A stretch of 64,000 nucleotides of DNA from Sphingomonas sp. BAUL-RG-20F-R05-02 (GTDB lineage: Bacteria; Pseudomonadota; Alphaproteobacteria; Sphingomonadales; Sphingomonadaceae). A program made the position numbers and the translations under genes. Below are positions 8,446-17,115 of this stretch, piece by piece. How positions within the stretch are numbered: position 1 is the first letter of the stretch; the number at the start of each line of letters is the position of its first letter. The notes beneath the pieces were generated by a model. That model worked only from the letters and a program-made list of their open reading frames with translations, searched no databases and was not told the origin of the DNA. The stretch is from contig NZ_JAKNQH010000005.1 in NCBI RefSeq assembly GCF_022662305.1, positions 1 through 64,000 on the forward strand, written 5' to 3'.

Positions 8446-9965
8446 GTTGAAAGTTGGGTGGGTCTCTGCCTTTTCAAATCCTCCTCAATGCTCCGTTCGA
8501 AAGCTTCGGTAGACCAGGACAAGTCATGGACCTCGATGGCAGGCCGATAAATCTGCCCAGCGGCACGTGGCCGATCACGATAGAGCTTCATGGGAACCAC
8601 TACCTTGGCAAGGCCATCCGGGAGGCTCTCGACCCTAACGTCCAGATAGATACTGTCGGCGGAACTGGGCGCGCCGATCAGTCGTGTATGTGGAAGGCGC
8701 GTGAAGAGGTCTAGCGCGTCCAGGCATGCGCTGGCGCACTGACCGGGCACGATCACGTACACTGGGAGGCCGATCGGCGGCAGAGAAGGCTGCGTCGTTT
8801 TTTTGGTCGCTGTAGGGGTCGCAGGTTCAACGTAGAAGGCTCGGTCTGACGCTAAGGCAGCGCGCATCCCCTCCCATACGGCTGTAATCCAGCCCTCGGC
8901 TTCCGGCTGTTCCATCGCGAGCTGCTTGACCATCGTGGCGGCGTAGTTGGTGTTGCCCCGCGACGCGCGCCACCAGACCCGACTTGGATCAGAGGCTTCA
9001 ATCCTGTCCACCGGCGCCGAGCCCCAGAGCGCGCGAGCCAACTGCTCGCTCCAAAGCGACGACCCTCCCTGGTTGCCGCGAAGATCGATGACCACGGCGT
9101 CTCCGGCTAACATCGTCGCGCGACGCCGTGCGATCTCCGCGAACATGTTCCGATACATAGCACGCTGAGTATCATCGGGGTCGAACGTCGGTAATGCAAT
9201 CCAAGTCAGTTTGCCATGTGATCCGGTCAGGCCTACGGGCAACACGTCCCCATTGTAGCTGAGCGTGCGCCACTTCTTGTAGGTCTCATCGACGGGTCGC
9301 CATCGCAGTTTGACCTGCGCGACCTTGCCCGAAACGGAAAATCGACACCGTCCAGGTAGTTTGACGAAGGGATTGCCTTCGTCCTGGAACAGGTTGCGGG
9401 CCTGACTCCACCATTGCCCGGCTTCATCGGGGCGGCCTCGGAAAGCGAACACATTCCTGACCACCAGAGATGGAGTATCTAATCCGTCGCAGCCCAAAAC
9501 GCGCGCGCCCTTCTCCACGTCAGGCATCTGCGAGGCATAGACGTAGAGAGCGTCGCCGCGCCAAGCCGCGACAAACCCGGGCCATCGCACCGTTGATGAG
9601 ATGATGGGTTCAACGAAGGCTTCGGCGTGTCCGTCGCGTAAGACTGCGCTGAACGCTCCTAGCGTTGCCTGGAGCCCTGCTTGGTTGCGAGTTCGGTGCG
9701 CAAGCACCAGCCCCCTTTGGCGTGCTGCTTCCAGCCGCTTGGGAAAGGACGGATCGGTGGGGTTGACCATCCCAGGATGGTTCTCAGCAAATACGCGGTA
9801 TGCGGCTTCTACGTCGCGTGAGGCAGCGAGCGACCAAGACTGCTGCGTATGAGGCGGATTGTTAACGTCCGCACCAGCCGGCGAAAATATTATAGAATTT
9901 AGGGCTGCGGCAGCGAGAAGGGTTCTACCAAATGTGCGGGCCGCAGTAGGCCGGCAGGCAGGCAT
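8430..9965 (-). CDS. Exported S41-like (tail-specific) protease
   Basis: A 511-residue protein with a signal-like N-terminus (residues 10-32). VVIDLRGNQGG at 291-301 is the characteristic strand-and-loop of peptidase family S41. CASACLDAL at 410-418 places Ser412 at the usual nucleophile position (TASA in typical members). An N-terminal helical domain precedes them; no clear PDZ core is seen. S41 enzymes cleave C-termini of periplasmic proteins using a Ser-Lys pair; I cannot place the lysine with certainty. The 3' end runs into palindrome C, so the C-terminus may have been reshaped by that insertion. Confidence 0.7.
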   Translation of the reverse strand: MPACRPTAARTFGRTLLAAAALNSIIFSPAGADVNNPPHTQQSWSLAASRDVEAAYRVFAENHPGMVNPTDPSFPKRLEAARQRGLVLAHRTRNQAGLQATLGAFSAVLRDGHAEAFVEPIISSTVRWPGFVAAWRGDALYVYASQMPDVEKGARVLGCDGLDTPSLVVRNVFAFRGRPDEAGQWWSQARNLFQDEGNPFVKLPGRCRFSVSGKVAQVKLRWRPVDETYKKWRTLSYNGDVLPVGLTGSHGKLTWIALPTFDPDDTQRAMYRNMFAEIARRRATMLAGDAVVIDLRGNQGGSSLWSEQLARALWGSAPVDRIEASDPSRVWWRASRGNTNYAATMVKQLAMEQPEAEGWITAVWEGMRAALASDRAFYVEPATPTATKKTTQPSLPPIGLPVYVIVPGQCASACLDALDLFTRLPHTRLIGAPSSADSIYLDVRVESLPDGLAKVVVPMKLYRDRPRAAGQIYRPAIEVHDLSWSTEAFERSIEEDLKRQRPTQLSTYTKL

Positions 9966-10136
9966 GCGGGTCGTCTCCCCCTAAACACGGTCGAGCAAAA
10001 CTGACGACAAAGTCATCGATTGATGTGGCTAGAACAAGCGTTCTCCGATCTCTTCAACAAATTCCGGATCGTGATCGGCTCGGTTTCACGGATCAAGCGT
10101 AGTTTGGCTCCACGCTTCTGTGCTTGGTGAGAGTGC

Positions 10137-10703
10137 TCACGTGGCCTGCTGCACGATAGGAGTCGGGATTTGCGATATCGTAGCCTGGCTCACCCCCAAC
10201 AGGGCGGCGACGGTGCGCTGCGTGTCGCCGGCTGCAAGGCGCTGTAGCGCCTCGGATTGCTGATGAGGGGTAAGGGAGGCGCGCCGACCAAACTTGACGC
10301 CACGGGCCTTGGCCTGGACCCTGCCGGCTGCGGTGCGCTCGGTAATACGATGACGCTCGTAGCTAGCGGCGACCCCCAGCACGGCAATGATGACATCGGC
10401 GAACTGAGAGGTGGTATCTACCATCGGCTCCGCGATCGAGCGGAAGCCGGCGCCAGCCTCCTTCACCGCGTGAAGGATGTTCAGCAGGTCACGGGTGTTG
10501 CGCGCGAGGCGATCGGTCGAGGTCACCATCAGCACGTCACCGGCATCGAGCGCGCCAATCGCGCGCTTGAGCTGGGGCCGTTCAGCGGTCGCGCCGCTAA
10601 TCTTCTCGCGGTAGACCTTCGTGCAGCCCGCCGTGTCGAGCTGGACGAGCTGCTGTGCCAGGTCTTGGCCGTTAGATGAGACGCGTGCGTAGCCGTATAT
10701 CAT
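10137..10703 (-). CDS. Serine recombinase of the resolvase/invertase family
   Basis: About 188 residues from ATG 10703. The N-terminus MIYGYARVSSNGQDL holds the catalytic serine of the resolvase domain, followed by DRLARN and the long helix around YERHRITERT. The C-terminal 45 residues (LTPHQQSEALQRLAAGDTQR, then TVAALLGVSQATIS) form a DNA-binding helix-turn-helix, as in Tn3-type resolvases and Hin/Pin invertases. It would cut and rejoin DNA at short palindromic sites. No transposase of the Tn3 type is adjacent. A 28-bp palindrome (site D) lies 63 bp upstream, so autoregulation or a res-like region is plausible. Confidence 0.9.
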   Translation of the reverse strand: MIYGYARVSSNGQDLAQQLVQLDTAGCTKVYREKISGATAERPQLKRAIGALDAGDVLMVTSTDRLARNTRDLLNILHAVKEAGAGFRSIAEPMVDTTSQFADVIIAVLGVAASYERHRITERTAAGRVQAKARGVKFGRRASLTPHQQSEALQRLAAGDTQRTVAALLGVSQATISQIPTPIVQQAT

Positions 10704-10765
10704 GCTCCGGTTGTGCATCGGAATTATGCATCATGAAAGCGTTTGGTTTGGTGTGGTTTCTTATT

Positions 10766-10793
10766 TGATACAAAACTCGTGATTTATGCATCA
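10766..10793. repeat. 28-bp near-palindrome, site D, upstream of the resolvase
   Basis: On the minus strand it starts TGATGCATAAATC and ends GAGTTTTGTATCA around a central AC. It matches site B at about 23 of 28 positions. It lies between the divergent resolvase and the gene at 10864, where a resolvase would bind its own promoter region. A partial match, TGATGCATAATTCCGATGCA on the minus strand, lies closer to the resolvase start. Confidence 0.6.
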
Positions 10794-10863
10794 ACCTAGC
10801 TGCCAGCATACTGGCTGGCTCTTTGCTGTCACGGTCGTAAGCTGCCCGACCTGGGAGCTGCAA

Positions 10864-11343
10864 ATGACCAACAACGCATCAGCATTTACCCGCGTAAGCG
10901 TGGGAATCACGATCGCAGTCGCGGCGATCAGCGCTCATGCGCAATTCGTCCCGGCCGCTGGATATAGTGACGGTGGATCACGACCAAGTGTCGCGGTGCC
11001 CTCAGACCCCGGTGCGCCGCTACTAACCCGCATCCCTGATGCGGCGGTGTCGAGCCTGATCCACGCCGATCCGACCTACAAGCGCGGCGCGGCTGTGAGC
11101 CATGCCAAGGTTGTTGGCGCATTTGCGATAGCTGAAACGAGCAAAGCACACGTCGTTGAGGCGTGGTCTCCCGGTTTTCTGCCCGTAACCCTCTCATTGA
11201 GCGATGGCCGCTGCTACTCGCTCCAAGCTGATTACGAGGGGGGCACACTCTCTAACGGTCGGTTGAGCAAAGTGGGATGCGAGGGGCGGCGGAAGTTCGA
11301 TGAGCCAGCCCTTCCCCCGCCACCTGCCGGCAGGTCGTTATGA
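10864..11343 (+). CDS. Exported hypothetical protein, 3' end cut by an IS element
   Basis: ATG 10864 follows GGGAGC and gives a signal peptide ending in AISAHAQ. The mature region is about 133 residues with two cysteines, a VEAWSPGFLPVTL strand and a proline-rich end. No family recognised. Its TGA stop at 11341-11343 is the first three bases of the IS3 terminal repeat, so the native C-terminus is probably missing. Confidence 0.6.
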   Translation: MTNNASAFTRVSVGITIAVAAISAHAQFVPAAGYSDGGSRPSVAVPSDPGAPLLTRIPDAAVSSLIHADPTYKRGAAVSHAKVVGAFAIAETSKAHVVEAWSPGFLPVTLSLSDGRCYSLQADYEGGTLSNGRLSKVGCEGRRKFDEPALPPPPAGRSL

Positions 11344-11370
11344 GCTGCTGCCGGTCCCACGGACACCAAG

Positions 11371-12231
11371 TTAGGCTACATGAGCCTGCTTCTCGAAGTC
11401 CATGGGGCTGAGATAGCCCAAGGTCGAGTGCCTGCGTGTGGGATTGTAGAAGCGCTCGATGTAATCGAACACGTCCTGCCTTGCGTGGTTGCGCGTGCGG
11501 TAGGTTTTGCGCGCGATCCGTTCGGTCTTCAGCGAGGAGAAGAAGCTCTCCATCGCAGCGTTGTCCCAGACATTGCCGGACCGGCTCATCGAGCAGGTGA
11601 CGCCATTGTCGGCCATCAGTCGCTGGAACTGCTCGCTGGTATATTGGCTGCCCTGGTCAGAGTGATGCAGCAGCGCATCGGGCTTGCCGCGCCGCCAGAT
11701 CGCCATGACCAGCGCATCGGTGACGAGCTGCGCCGTCATCGTGTCGCTCATCGACCAGCCGACCACCCGCCGCGAGAACAGATCGATCACTGCGGCAGCA
11801 TACAGCCATCCTTCAGCGGTCCAGATGTAGGTGAAGTCGGCCACCCACTTCTGGTTCGGCGCATCCGCGCTGAACTGCCGATCGAGCACGTTGCCCGCGA
11901 TCACCGAGCGTTCGCCCTGATCCTTCGGCAGACCGCGGCGCCGTGGCCGCGCCATCAGACCGTGCACGCGCATCAGCCGCTCGACACGATGTAGGCCGCA
12001 TGAAAGGCCTTCGGCCAAGAGATCGTGCCAGACGCGACGCGCACCATAAGTGCGATAGCTGGAGATGAAGCTGGCACGGATCTTCCCCGCATACACTTCG
12101 TCGCTGCGCGACCGGACACTTGGCGCGCGTCCGAGCCAGGCGTGGAAGCCACTGCGCGAGACATCGAGCGCCTCGCAAAGCCACGACACCGGCCAGATCC
12201 CTCGATGCTTTGCGATGAACCCGAACTTCAT
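11371..12231 (-). CDS. IS3-family transposase OrfB (DDE integrase domain)
   Basis: A 286-residue protein with an N-terminal HTH_21 region and an rve-type integrase core. The catalytic residues are visible as WVADFTYIWT (first Asp), HHSDQGSQYTS (second Asp) and MESFFSSLKTE (Glu). It catalyses strand transfer of the element, normally as an OrfAB fusion produced by -1 frameshifting. It overlaps orfA by four bases (ATGA). Confidence 0.95.
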   Translation of the reverse strand: MKFGFIAKHRGIWPVSWLCEALDVSRSGFHAWLGRAPSVRSRSDEVYAGKIRASFISSYRTYGARRVWHDLLAEGLSCGLHRVERLMRVHGLMARPRRRGLPKDQGERSVIAGNVLDRQFSADAPNQKWVADFTYIWTAEGWLYAAAVIDLFSRRVVGWSMSDTMTAQLVTDALVMAIWRRGKPDALLHHSDQGSQYTSEQFQRLMADNGVTCSMSRSGNVWDNAAMESFFSSLKTERIARKTYRTRNHARQDVFDYIERFYNPTRRHSTLGYLSPMDFEKQAHVA

Positions 12232-12518
12232 ATCGAGTCCCTGGCAAAGTAGGCCGCGGCTTTTTTTAGGATGTCACGCTCGGCCTTCATCCGGGCCAAC
12301 TCGCGGCGCAGCCGCTCAATCTCCTGCTGCTCGGGCTTCATCTGACCGTTGCCTGGAAACGCTGCCTGGGGATCAGCTTCCGCTTCGCGGACCCATTTGC
12401 GCAGCACGTTCTCATGCAGGTCCAGATCGCGCGCGGCCTGCGCCACCGCCACGCCCCGTTCGCGGACCAACTTCACCGCCTCCAGCTTGAACTCTCGGCT
12501 GAACTTCCGTCGTTGCAT
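12228..12518 (-). CDS. IS3-family transposase OrfA (helix-turn-helix)
   Basis: A 96-residue protein starting MQRRKFSREFKLEAVKLVRE, the transposase_8 HTH, followed by a leucine-rich coiled coil (QQEIERLRRELARMKAERDI). The AAAAAAAG run at 12261-12267 (minus strand) near its end is the probable -1 frameshift site giving OrfAB. It binds the terminal repeats of the element. Confidence 0.95.
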   Translation of the reverse strand: MQRRKFSREFKLEAVKLVRERGVAVAQAARDLDLHENVLRKWVREAEADPQAAFPGNGQMKPEQQEIERLRRELARMKAERDILKKAAAYFARDSI

Positions 12519-12578
12519 TTACACCCTCCGGTTCCGAAAACACCTTATCTCGGTGTCCACGAAACCGGCAGCAGCTCA

Positions 12579-13148
12579 ATCTCGCGACATCACGGATGGG
12601 ATAGCCGCGAGACGCAATTTCGTTAACTGCCCATTAACGGTACGTAGAAACACGGAAAGGGGCAACTACCCCAATCTGAGCAGTCGCAGCATTTTCATCG
12701 AAATCAAACCTCGTTAGCTAGCGCGCGCCAGCTAGGCATAACTGCTCAAAAGTGGTTACTAGGTCGGGGCTTCCCTTGTCTCGGCCTAGGTTTTCTTTCA
12801 TTTACAATTCTTTACAGTGGCCGGATGCAGCGAGCTGACGCTTTAGGAATGTCGCAAATAAGCTAGGACTCAACAAGCAAGTCACGCCGCGGCGAAAGCT
12901 AGTGACGTTTCCTCGCGATTGTCGTTCAAGCGTATTATCAGTTGCCCGTGATGCTTGCAAGCGGAGAGGTCGTGACGAGATAATACATATTTGTTTATTG
13001 GACCCAAGCTACATCAAAAAGTCGTGCACCTTGGTGCATGACGATGTAAAATGCTTACATATCGGAAAGGCAGCTCTAATTGCCTCAAGGAGCATTATAT
13101 CTGACAGCAGGCTCGAAGAGCAAAGCTTTGTTCAAAGCAGGATTTTAA
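12579..13148. other. Non-coding stretch beside the IS
   Basis: About 570 bp, AT-richer than the core. The only longer frame (87 codons from GTG 12902) lacks a ribosome-binding site and recognisable sequence, and overlaps the end of the opposite-strand gene, so I do not call it. Confidence 0.4.
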
Positions 13149-14414
13149 TCAATCTTCGAACTTAACCCTTATTCTCCGCATCGGCTTATTGATCCGATGA
13201 TTTTTGATTAGAGCCTGTGCGAACTGTGTTGAATTATCGACGAGATTGCCGTTGAAGCGAGACAGAATTTCACTCTGGGCTTCAATCTGGCGCCGGACCA
13301 GCGCAATCCCAGATTTTATAACTCGGTCCGCCTCAGTTGTGCGATTGGCATGCGTTTCTATTTTGAGCCAAAGCTGCTCATCTCCAATCATCGCTCGCAG
13401 CTTTGGCGAGGAGGAGGTGCCCGGTACCTTGCAGTTCCAGAGTTCCACGTCGCCCGAATATTCTAGCGTGGCCGCGAGTTGAACTGTCCTATTGGTCAAG
13501 GTCGCAGCGGGGATGATACTCTCGCCCTCAATACGCAGCGGGCAAATCTGCACTGCCTGCTCGATCGCAGCCGTCAACTTCTCAAGCGTGCAATGCGGAT
13601 TGCGCGTGAGTTCACGAATTCCGACGCTCCAGGCTCGGTCCGCGAAACGTTGCAGAAGCAACTTCATGATGTTGTGCTGGAATAAGCAGCCACCTTTTAA
13701 TAAGAGACCTGCCGGCAAACAGATCCGGCCTCTGTGGGCCGCGGTGGCCTGAACAGGCAGATCTGCCCAGAAAGCTTTAAACCCGCTGCGATCGCCGGGT
13801 GACCAGCCATATCCCGTGTCGTCAGGTAAGATGCTTCGCTTCGGGATCTCGCCACGGTCGAGCCACCGGCCGTTAGAACGAAACTGAAGCTGCTGCGGCA
13901 AAAACGTTGATTGGTCTCCCGCGCGTTGCAACTTCTTCAGAGCGAGTAGGTCTGCCTGATGACTTCGAGGTCGAAGTTTCCGCTTTGAAGCTTGTTCGAC
14001 CTTAAAATATAATTTTTCTCTCTTATGGATAATCTTGTGCTTTGGCGATAGTCTCTGTATGAGATGAACAAGATGAAGACACGATTTACAGGCCCAAGCA
14101 CCTTGCACGAAGTAGATCTTGTCAACGTTTTCTCCGTTCCTTGGGCATATAATCTCAATTGCGTCACGTACCGGGTTTACAAATCTACTTCGAACATCGA
14201 GCGAGGTGATGCCGGAGGTCGCTATGATGTTGGGAGTGCCGAAGAACTGGTATCGAATGACAACGCGCGTCGCAGTCAGCTCCAAAACTTCGGCATGGCC
14301 GGTGATGGTGCCATTCTCATTCACCCACTGGATGATACGCCGGCCAGCCCGGCACGCGCGCCGCACGCTGTTCAGGCTGAGCTCCGGGAACGCCTCGACA
14401 TACGGCTTCCCCAT
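13149..14414 (-). CDS. Hypothetical protein with a possible zinc-binding region
   Basis: About 421 residues from ATG 14414, which has GGAG five bases upstream; ATG 14435 is a weaker alternative. Residues around 85-125 contain a CPRNGENVDKIYF strand followed by WACKSCLH. The CxnCxxC pattern may bind zinc. This stretch resembles a widespread uncharacterised protein family with CPRTGR..KLY strands. A long charged region and two conserved-looking W/G-rich segments follow. Codon use is less GC-biased than in the core genes to the right. It sits alone between the IS and tRNA-Ser. Function unknown. Confidence 0.6.
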   Translation of the reverse strand: MGKPYVEAFPELSLNSVRRACRAGRRIIQWVNENGTITGHAEVLELTATRVVIRYQFFGTPNIIATSGITSLDVRSRFVNPVRDAIEIICPRNGENVDKIYFVQGAWACKSCLHLVHLIQRLSPKHKIIHKREKLYFKVEQASKRKLRPRSHQADLLALKKLQRAGDQSTFLPQQLQFRSNGRWLDRGEIPKRSILPDDTGYGWSPGDRSGFKAFWADLPVQATAAHRGRICLPAGLLLKGGCLFQHNIMKLLLQRFADRAWSVGIRELTRNPHCTLEKLTAAIEQAVQICPLRIEGESIIPAATLTNRTVQLAATLEYSGDVELWNCKVPGTSSSPKLRAMIGDEQLWLKIETHANRTTEADRVIKSGIALVRRQIEAQSEILSRFNGNLVDNSTQFAQALIKNHRINKPMRRIRVKFED

Positions 14415-14525
14415 CCGGTCTCCACTTGTGTCCATTTTCAACCCCGGCCGCCGCGAACAGTTCTTACTCCGGTCGCATCCGCGTTCTCTGAACGTTCTAT
14501 GCGCGTTGGGTGGAGCCGGCAACAT

Positions 14526-14885
14526 CGAACGGCCTTCTCCATCGGCCGCAATGATCTCGCCCTCCCTTTCTTATAGGTCCAACAGCTTCGGGGCAACATT
14601 TCTAATTCCTATTGCATTTCCCTCGTTCGAGTCTTGTGCGACCGCCGCCCTCAAGCCGAGAATACAAGGCGGCAGCTGCCGAAGAATCGCTTCTAACTTC
14701 ATTTGAGAGCGTGCAGTGGGCCAGACCACGGCTGCAAAAAGCAAAACGGTTTTGGGAGAGACGCTCTGTGGATCGAGTGGTCGCAGGATGCGTTTTTTGA
14801 GCGTCTATAGACGCAAAATTACGCTACTAAATCTCGACGATTGCTCGAGAAACTAAAGCGTACCGACAGTTCGAAACTGACGGCT
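14526..14885. other. Junction stretch between accessory zone and tRNA-Ser
   Basis: I see no supported gene. The part next to the tRNA 3' end (about 14800-14885) is where an island attachment site would lie; no obvious repeat of the tRNA 3' end is seen elsewhere in the window. Confidence 0.35.
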
Positions 14886-14976
14886 TGGCGGAGCGGGAGG
14901 GATTCGAACCCTCGATACGCTTTTGACGTATACTCACTTTCCAGGCGAGCGCCTTCGACCACTCGGCCACCGCTCC
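14886..14976 (-). tRNA. tRNA-Ser (anticodon GGA)
   Basis: The minus strand folds as a class II tRNA of 91 nt. The acceptor GGAGCGG pairs with CCGCTCC before G and an encoded CCA. The D-arm begins GGCCGAGTGG, the anticodon loop TGGAAAG gives GGA, the long variable arm pairs TACG with CGTA, and the T-arm contains GGTTCGAATCC. Its 3' end faces the accessory zone to the left. Confidence 0.97.
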
Positions 14977-15086
14977 GCATTCCCTGGAAGTGGCCGGCCC
15001 TAGAGGGTTCACGCGGGCCGCGCAAGTCGTCCCGTCGCATGTCGCGGGATTGCCTTACTGGGCCGCGCCGTGTCACGTTGGCGACT

Positions 15087-15974
15087 ATGCCCACAATCCT
15101 ACCTTTGTTGCTCGCGCTGCTGGCCGCTCCCCAGGCGCCGGCGCCCAAACCGACGGCCGCGCAGATCGCAGATGCCGCGCCGGCGTCTGCTTGGGCCACG
15201 ATCGCGCCCGATGATCTGCTGGTGCTTGACTTCGTTGATGGGCAACGCGGGGTGATCTGGCTGGCCGCCGACTTTGCGCCTGCGCACGTCGCCAACATCC
15301 GTACGATCGCGCGGAGCGGATGGTGGCGTGATGCGACGATCTACCGCGTACAGGACGATTATGTCACGCAGTGGGGCGACGCGACCAGCAAGAAACCTCC
15401 TGCCGCCGGCATCACGCTCCATCCGCCCGCCGAGTACGAGTGGCCGGCGACCGCGCACCGGATCGTCGCCAATCCGTACCGGGACGCCTACGCACGCGTG
15501 ACCGGGTTTACCGCCGATGGCTGGGCGGTCGCGGGCGACGGGCGCGAGCAGTGGCTGCCGCATTGTTACGGCATGGTCGGCGTCGCGCGTGATCTGGCGC
15601 CCGATGTTGGCACCGGTGGCGATCTCTACACCGTGATCGGCCATGCACCGCGGCATCTGGATCGCAACATTGCGCTCGTTGGTCGTGTGATCGAGGGGAT
15701 GCCGGCCTTCTCGGCGCGACCGCGCGGCACGGGCGGTGGGCTTGGCCTGTATGAGGATGCGCGCCAGTACATCCCGATCCGCCGTGTCGCGATCGCAAGC
15801 GATCTGCCCGTCGGTGATCGGCCATCATATCAGTATCTCAAGCCAACCGCGCCGGAGTTCGGCAGGACGCTGGAGGCGCGCGCCAATCGTGGGCTGCCGT
15901 TCTTCACCGTGGCCGCCGGCGCAGCGGATCTCTGCAATCTGCCGGTGCCGGTGCGCAAGACGCCGGCACAGTGA
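15087..15974 (+). CDS. Exported cyclophilin-type peptidyl-prolyl isomerase
   Basis: About 295 residues from ATG 15087; the longer frame upstream overlaps the tRNA and is rejected. A signal peptide (MPTILPLLLALLAAP) is followed by a divergent cyclophilin domain. VDGQRGVIWLAADFAPAHV corresponds to the opening strand and helix, TIYRVQDDYVTQWGD to the FHRVIPGFMIQGGD core, and YTVIGHAPRHLDRNIALVGR to the FFI...LD...FG.V segment. Such proteins assist proline isomerisation during folding of periplasmic and outer-membrane proteins. Divergence at the active-site Arg/Phe positions means activity is not certain. It precedes alr by about 110 bp. Confidence 0.8.
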   Translation: MPTILPLLLALLAAPQAPAPKPTAAQIADAAPASAWATIAPDDLLVLDFVDGQRGVIWLAADFAPAHVANIRTIARSGWWRDATIYRVQDDYVTQWGDATSKKPPAAGITLHPPAEYEWPATAHRIVANPYRDAYARVTGFTADGWAVAGDGREQWLPHCYGMVGVARDLAPDVGTGGDLYTVIGHAPRHLDRNIALVGRVIEGMPAFSARPRGTGGGLGLYEDARQYIPIRRVAIASDLPVGDRPSYQYLKPTAPEFGRTLEARANRGLPFFTVAAGAADLCNLPVPVRKTPAQ

Positions 15975-16085
15975 ACGCCCGCGCGCACGGAGCGCGGCCA
16001 CGTCGCGCGAGGAAGGTGACGGCGCGTGCCGCGTCACCCGCCGCAACGCTGGCGCCCGCGCACGCAAGGCGCTAATCCGCCGCCC

Positions 16086-17114
16086 ATGAACGCACCCCAT
16101 CGTCTGCGGCTCGACAGCGCCGCGCTCGTCGCCAACTGGCGTGCCCTTGCGGCTCTCAGCGGAACCGCGTGCGGCGCCGCGATCAAGGCGAACGGCTACG
16201 GGCTCGGCGCAACCGAGGTCGCGCGGCGACTGGCAGAGGCGGGCTGCCGCGACTTCTTCGTCGCGACCTGGGCGGAGGCGGAGGCACTCGCGCCGCTGGG
16301 TCTGCCGGTGGCGGTGCTGCACGGCGTCCGCGCGGAGGATATGGCGCGCGCCCGTGGCGGCTTTGCATGGCCGGTGCTCAATACCGACCAGCAGGTCGCG
16401 CGTTGGCGCGGGTCCGGCGGCGGGCGCTGCGACGTGATGGTCGATACCGGCATGAACCGGCTCGGCATTACGCCCGCAGCCATTTCCGACGGGACGCTCG
16501 ACGGGTTGGAGGTGGGCACGTTGATGAGCCACCTTGCCAGCGCAGACGAGGATTCACCGCTCAACGCGCGCCAGCTCGCCGCCTTCGCCGCGCTCGCCGG
16601 CACCCATCCGGCGGAGCGGATGAGCCTCGCCAATTCCGCCGCGATCGGCATCGGACGCGCATATGCCTTCGACCTGACCCGCCCCGGCCTCGCGCTCTAT
16701 GGCGGCGTACCGCGCGCGGAACTCTCCGACGTGCTGCGCCAGGTCGTCACGCCCGAGGCGCAGATCCTCCAGCGCCGCCGCCTTCAGCCTGGCGACGTGA
16801 TCGGCTACAACGCGTTATTTACCGCCGAGCGTCCCACGGAGGTCGCGATCCTCAACCTCGGCTACGCCGATGGCTATTGGCGTGGCTTTTCGCAGCGCGG
16901 GAGCGCTTATGCCGGAGACGCGTGGTTGCCGGTACTCGGCCGTGTGTCGATGGACCTTACCGCGATCTGCGTCGATGCCGCGCCGGATCTGGCGGAGGGC
17001 GACTGGGTCGCGATCGACTATGCGCTGCCGCAGGCGTCGGCGCTGTCGGGCATGTCGCAATACGAACTGCTGACCGGCATGGGTGCCCGCTACGACCGGG
17101 TGTGGACGGCGTGA
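16086..17114 (+). CDS. alr: Alanine racemase
   Basis: This 342-residue enzyme interconverts L- and D-alanine with pyridoxal phosphate, supplying D-Ala for peptidoglycan. Lys34 in AAIKANGYGLG is the PLP lysine. GYNALF and the GRVSMDL loop near the C-terminus match the catalytic tyrosine region and C-terminal domain, and DTGMNRLG and RPGLALYGG are family motifs. ATG 16086 starts directly at the barrel domain. Length is slightly under the usual 360-380. It converges with the sulfotransferase gene two bases away. Confidence 0.95.
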   Translation: MNAPHRLRLDSAALVANWRALAALSGTACGAAIKANGYGLGATEVARRLAEAGCRDFFVATWAEAEALAPLGLPVAVLHGVRAEDMARARGGFAWPVLNTDQQVARWRGSGGGRCDVMVDTGMNRLGITPAAISDGTLDGLEVGTLMSHLASADEDSPLNARQLAAFAALAGTHPAERMSLANSAAIGIGRAYAFDLTRPGLALYGGVPRAELSDVLRQVVTPEAQILQRRRLQPGDVIGYNALFTAERPTEVAILNLGYADGYWRGFSQRGSAYAGDAWLPVLGRVSMDLTAICVDAAPDLAEGDWVAIDYALPQASALSGMSQYELLTGMGARYDRVWTA

Positions 17115-17115
17115 C

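Larger units (their letters stand above)
11341..12578 (-). mobile_element. IS3-family insertion sequence, complete
   Basis: The two ends carry inverted repeats: both begin TGAGCTGCTGCCGGT, and the match extends imperfectly to about 27 bp (11341-11367 and 12552-12578). The 1238-bp length, the two overlapping frames and a slippery A7 stretch (minus strand, 12261-12267) are typical of the IS3 family. The bases flanking the ends (GTTA left, ATCT right) do not give an obvious 3-4 bp target duplication, so one flank may have rearranged after insertion. Confidence 0.9.

Noticed and set aside
10003-10136. Short minus-strand frame (AQKRGAKLRLIRE) downstream of the resolvase
   Set aside because: It is suggestive of a truncated gene, but no family could be named and the frame is only about 40 codons.
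11337-12582. Target-site duplication of the IS3 element
   Set aside because: The flanks GTTA and ATCT do not match, so no duplication is claimed.
12902-13165. Possible 87-residue protein between IS3 and the hypothetical gene
   Set aside because: GTG start without ribosome-binding site, no hydrophobic or domain pattern, and overlap with the converging gene's end.
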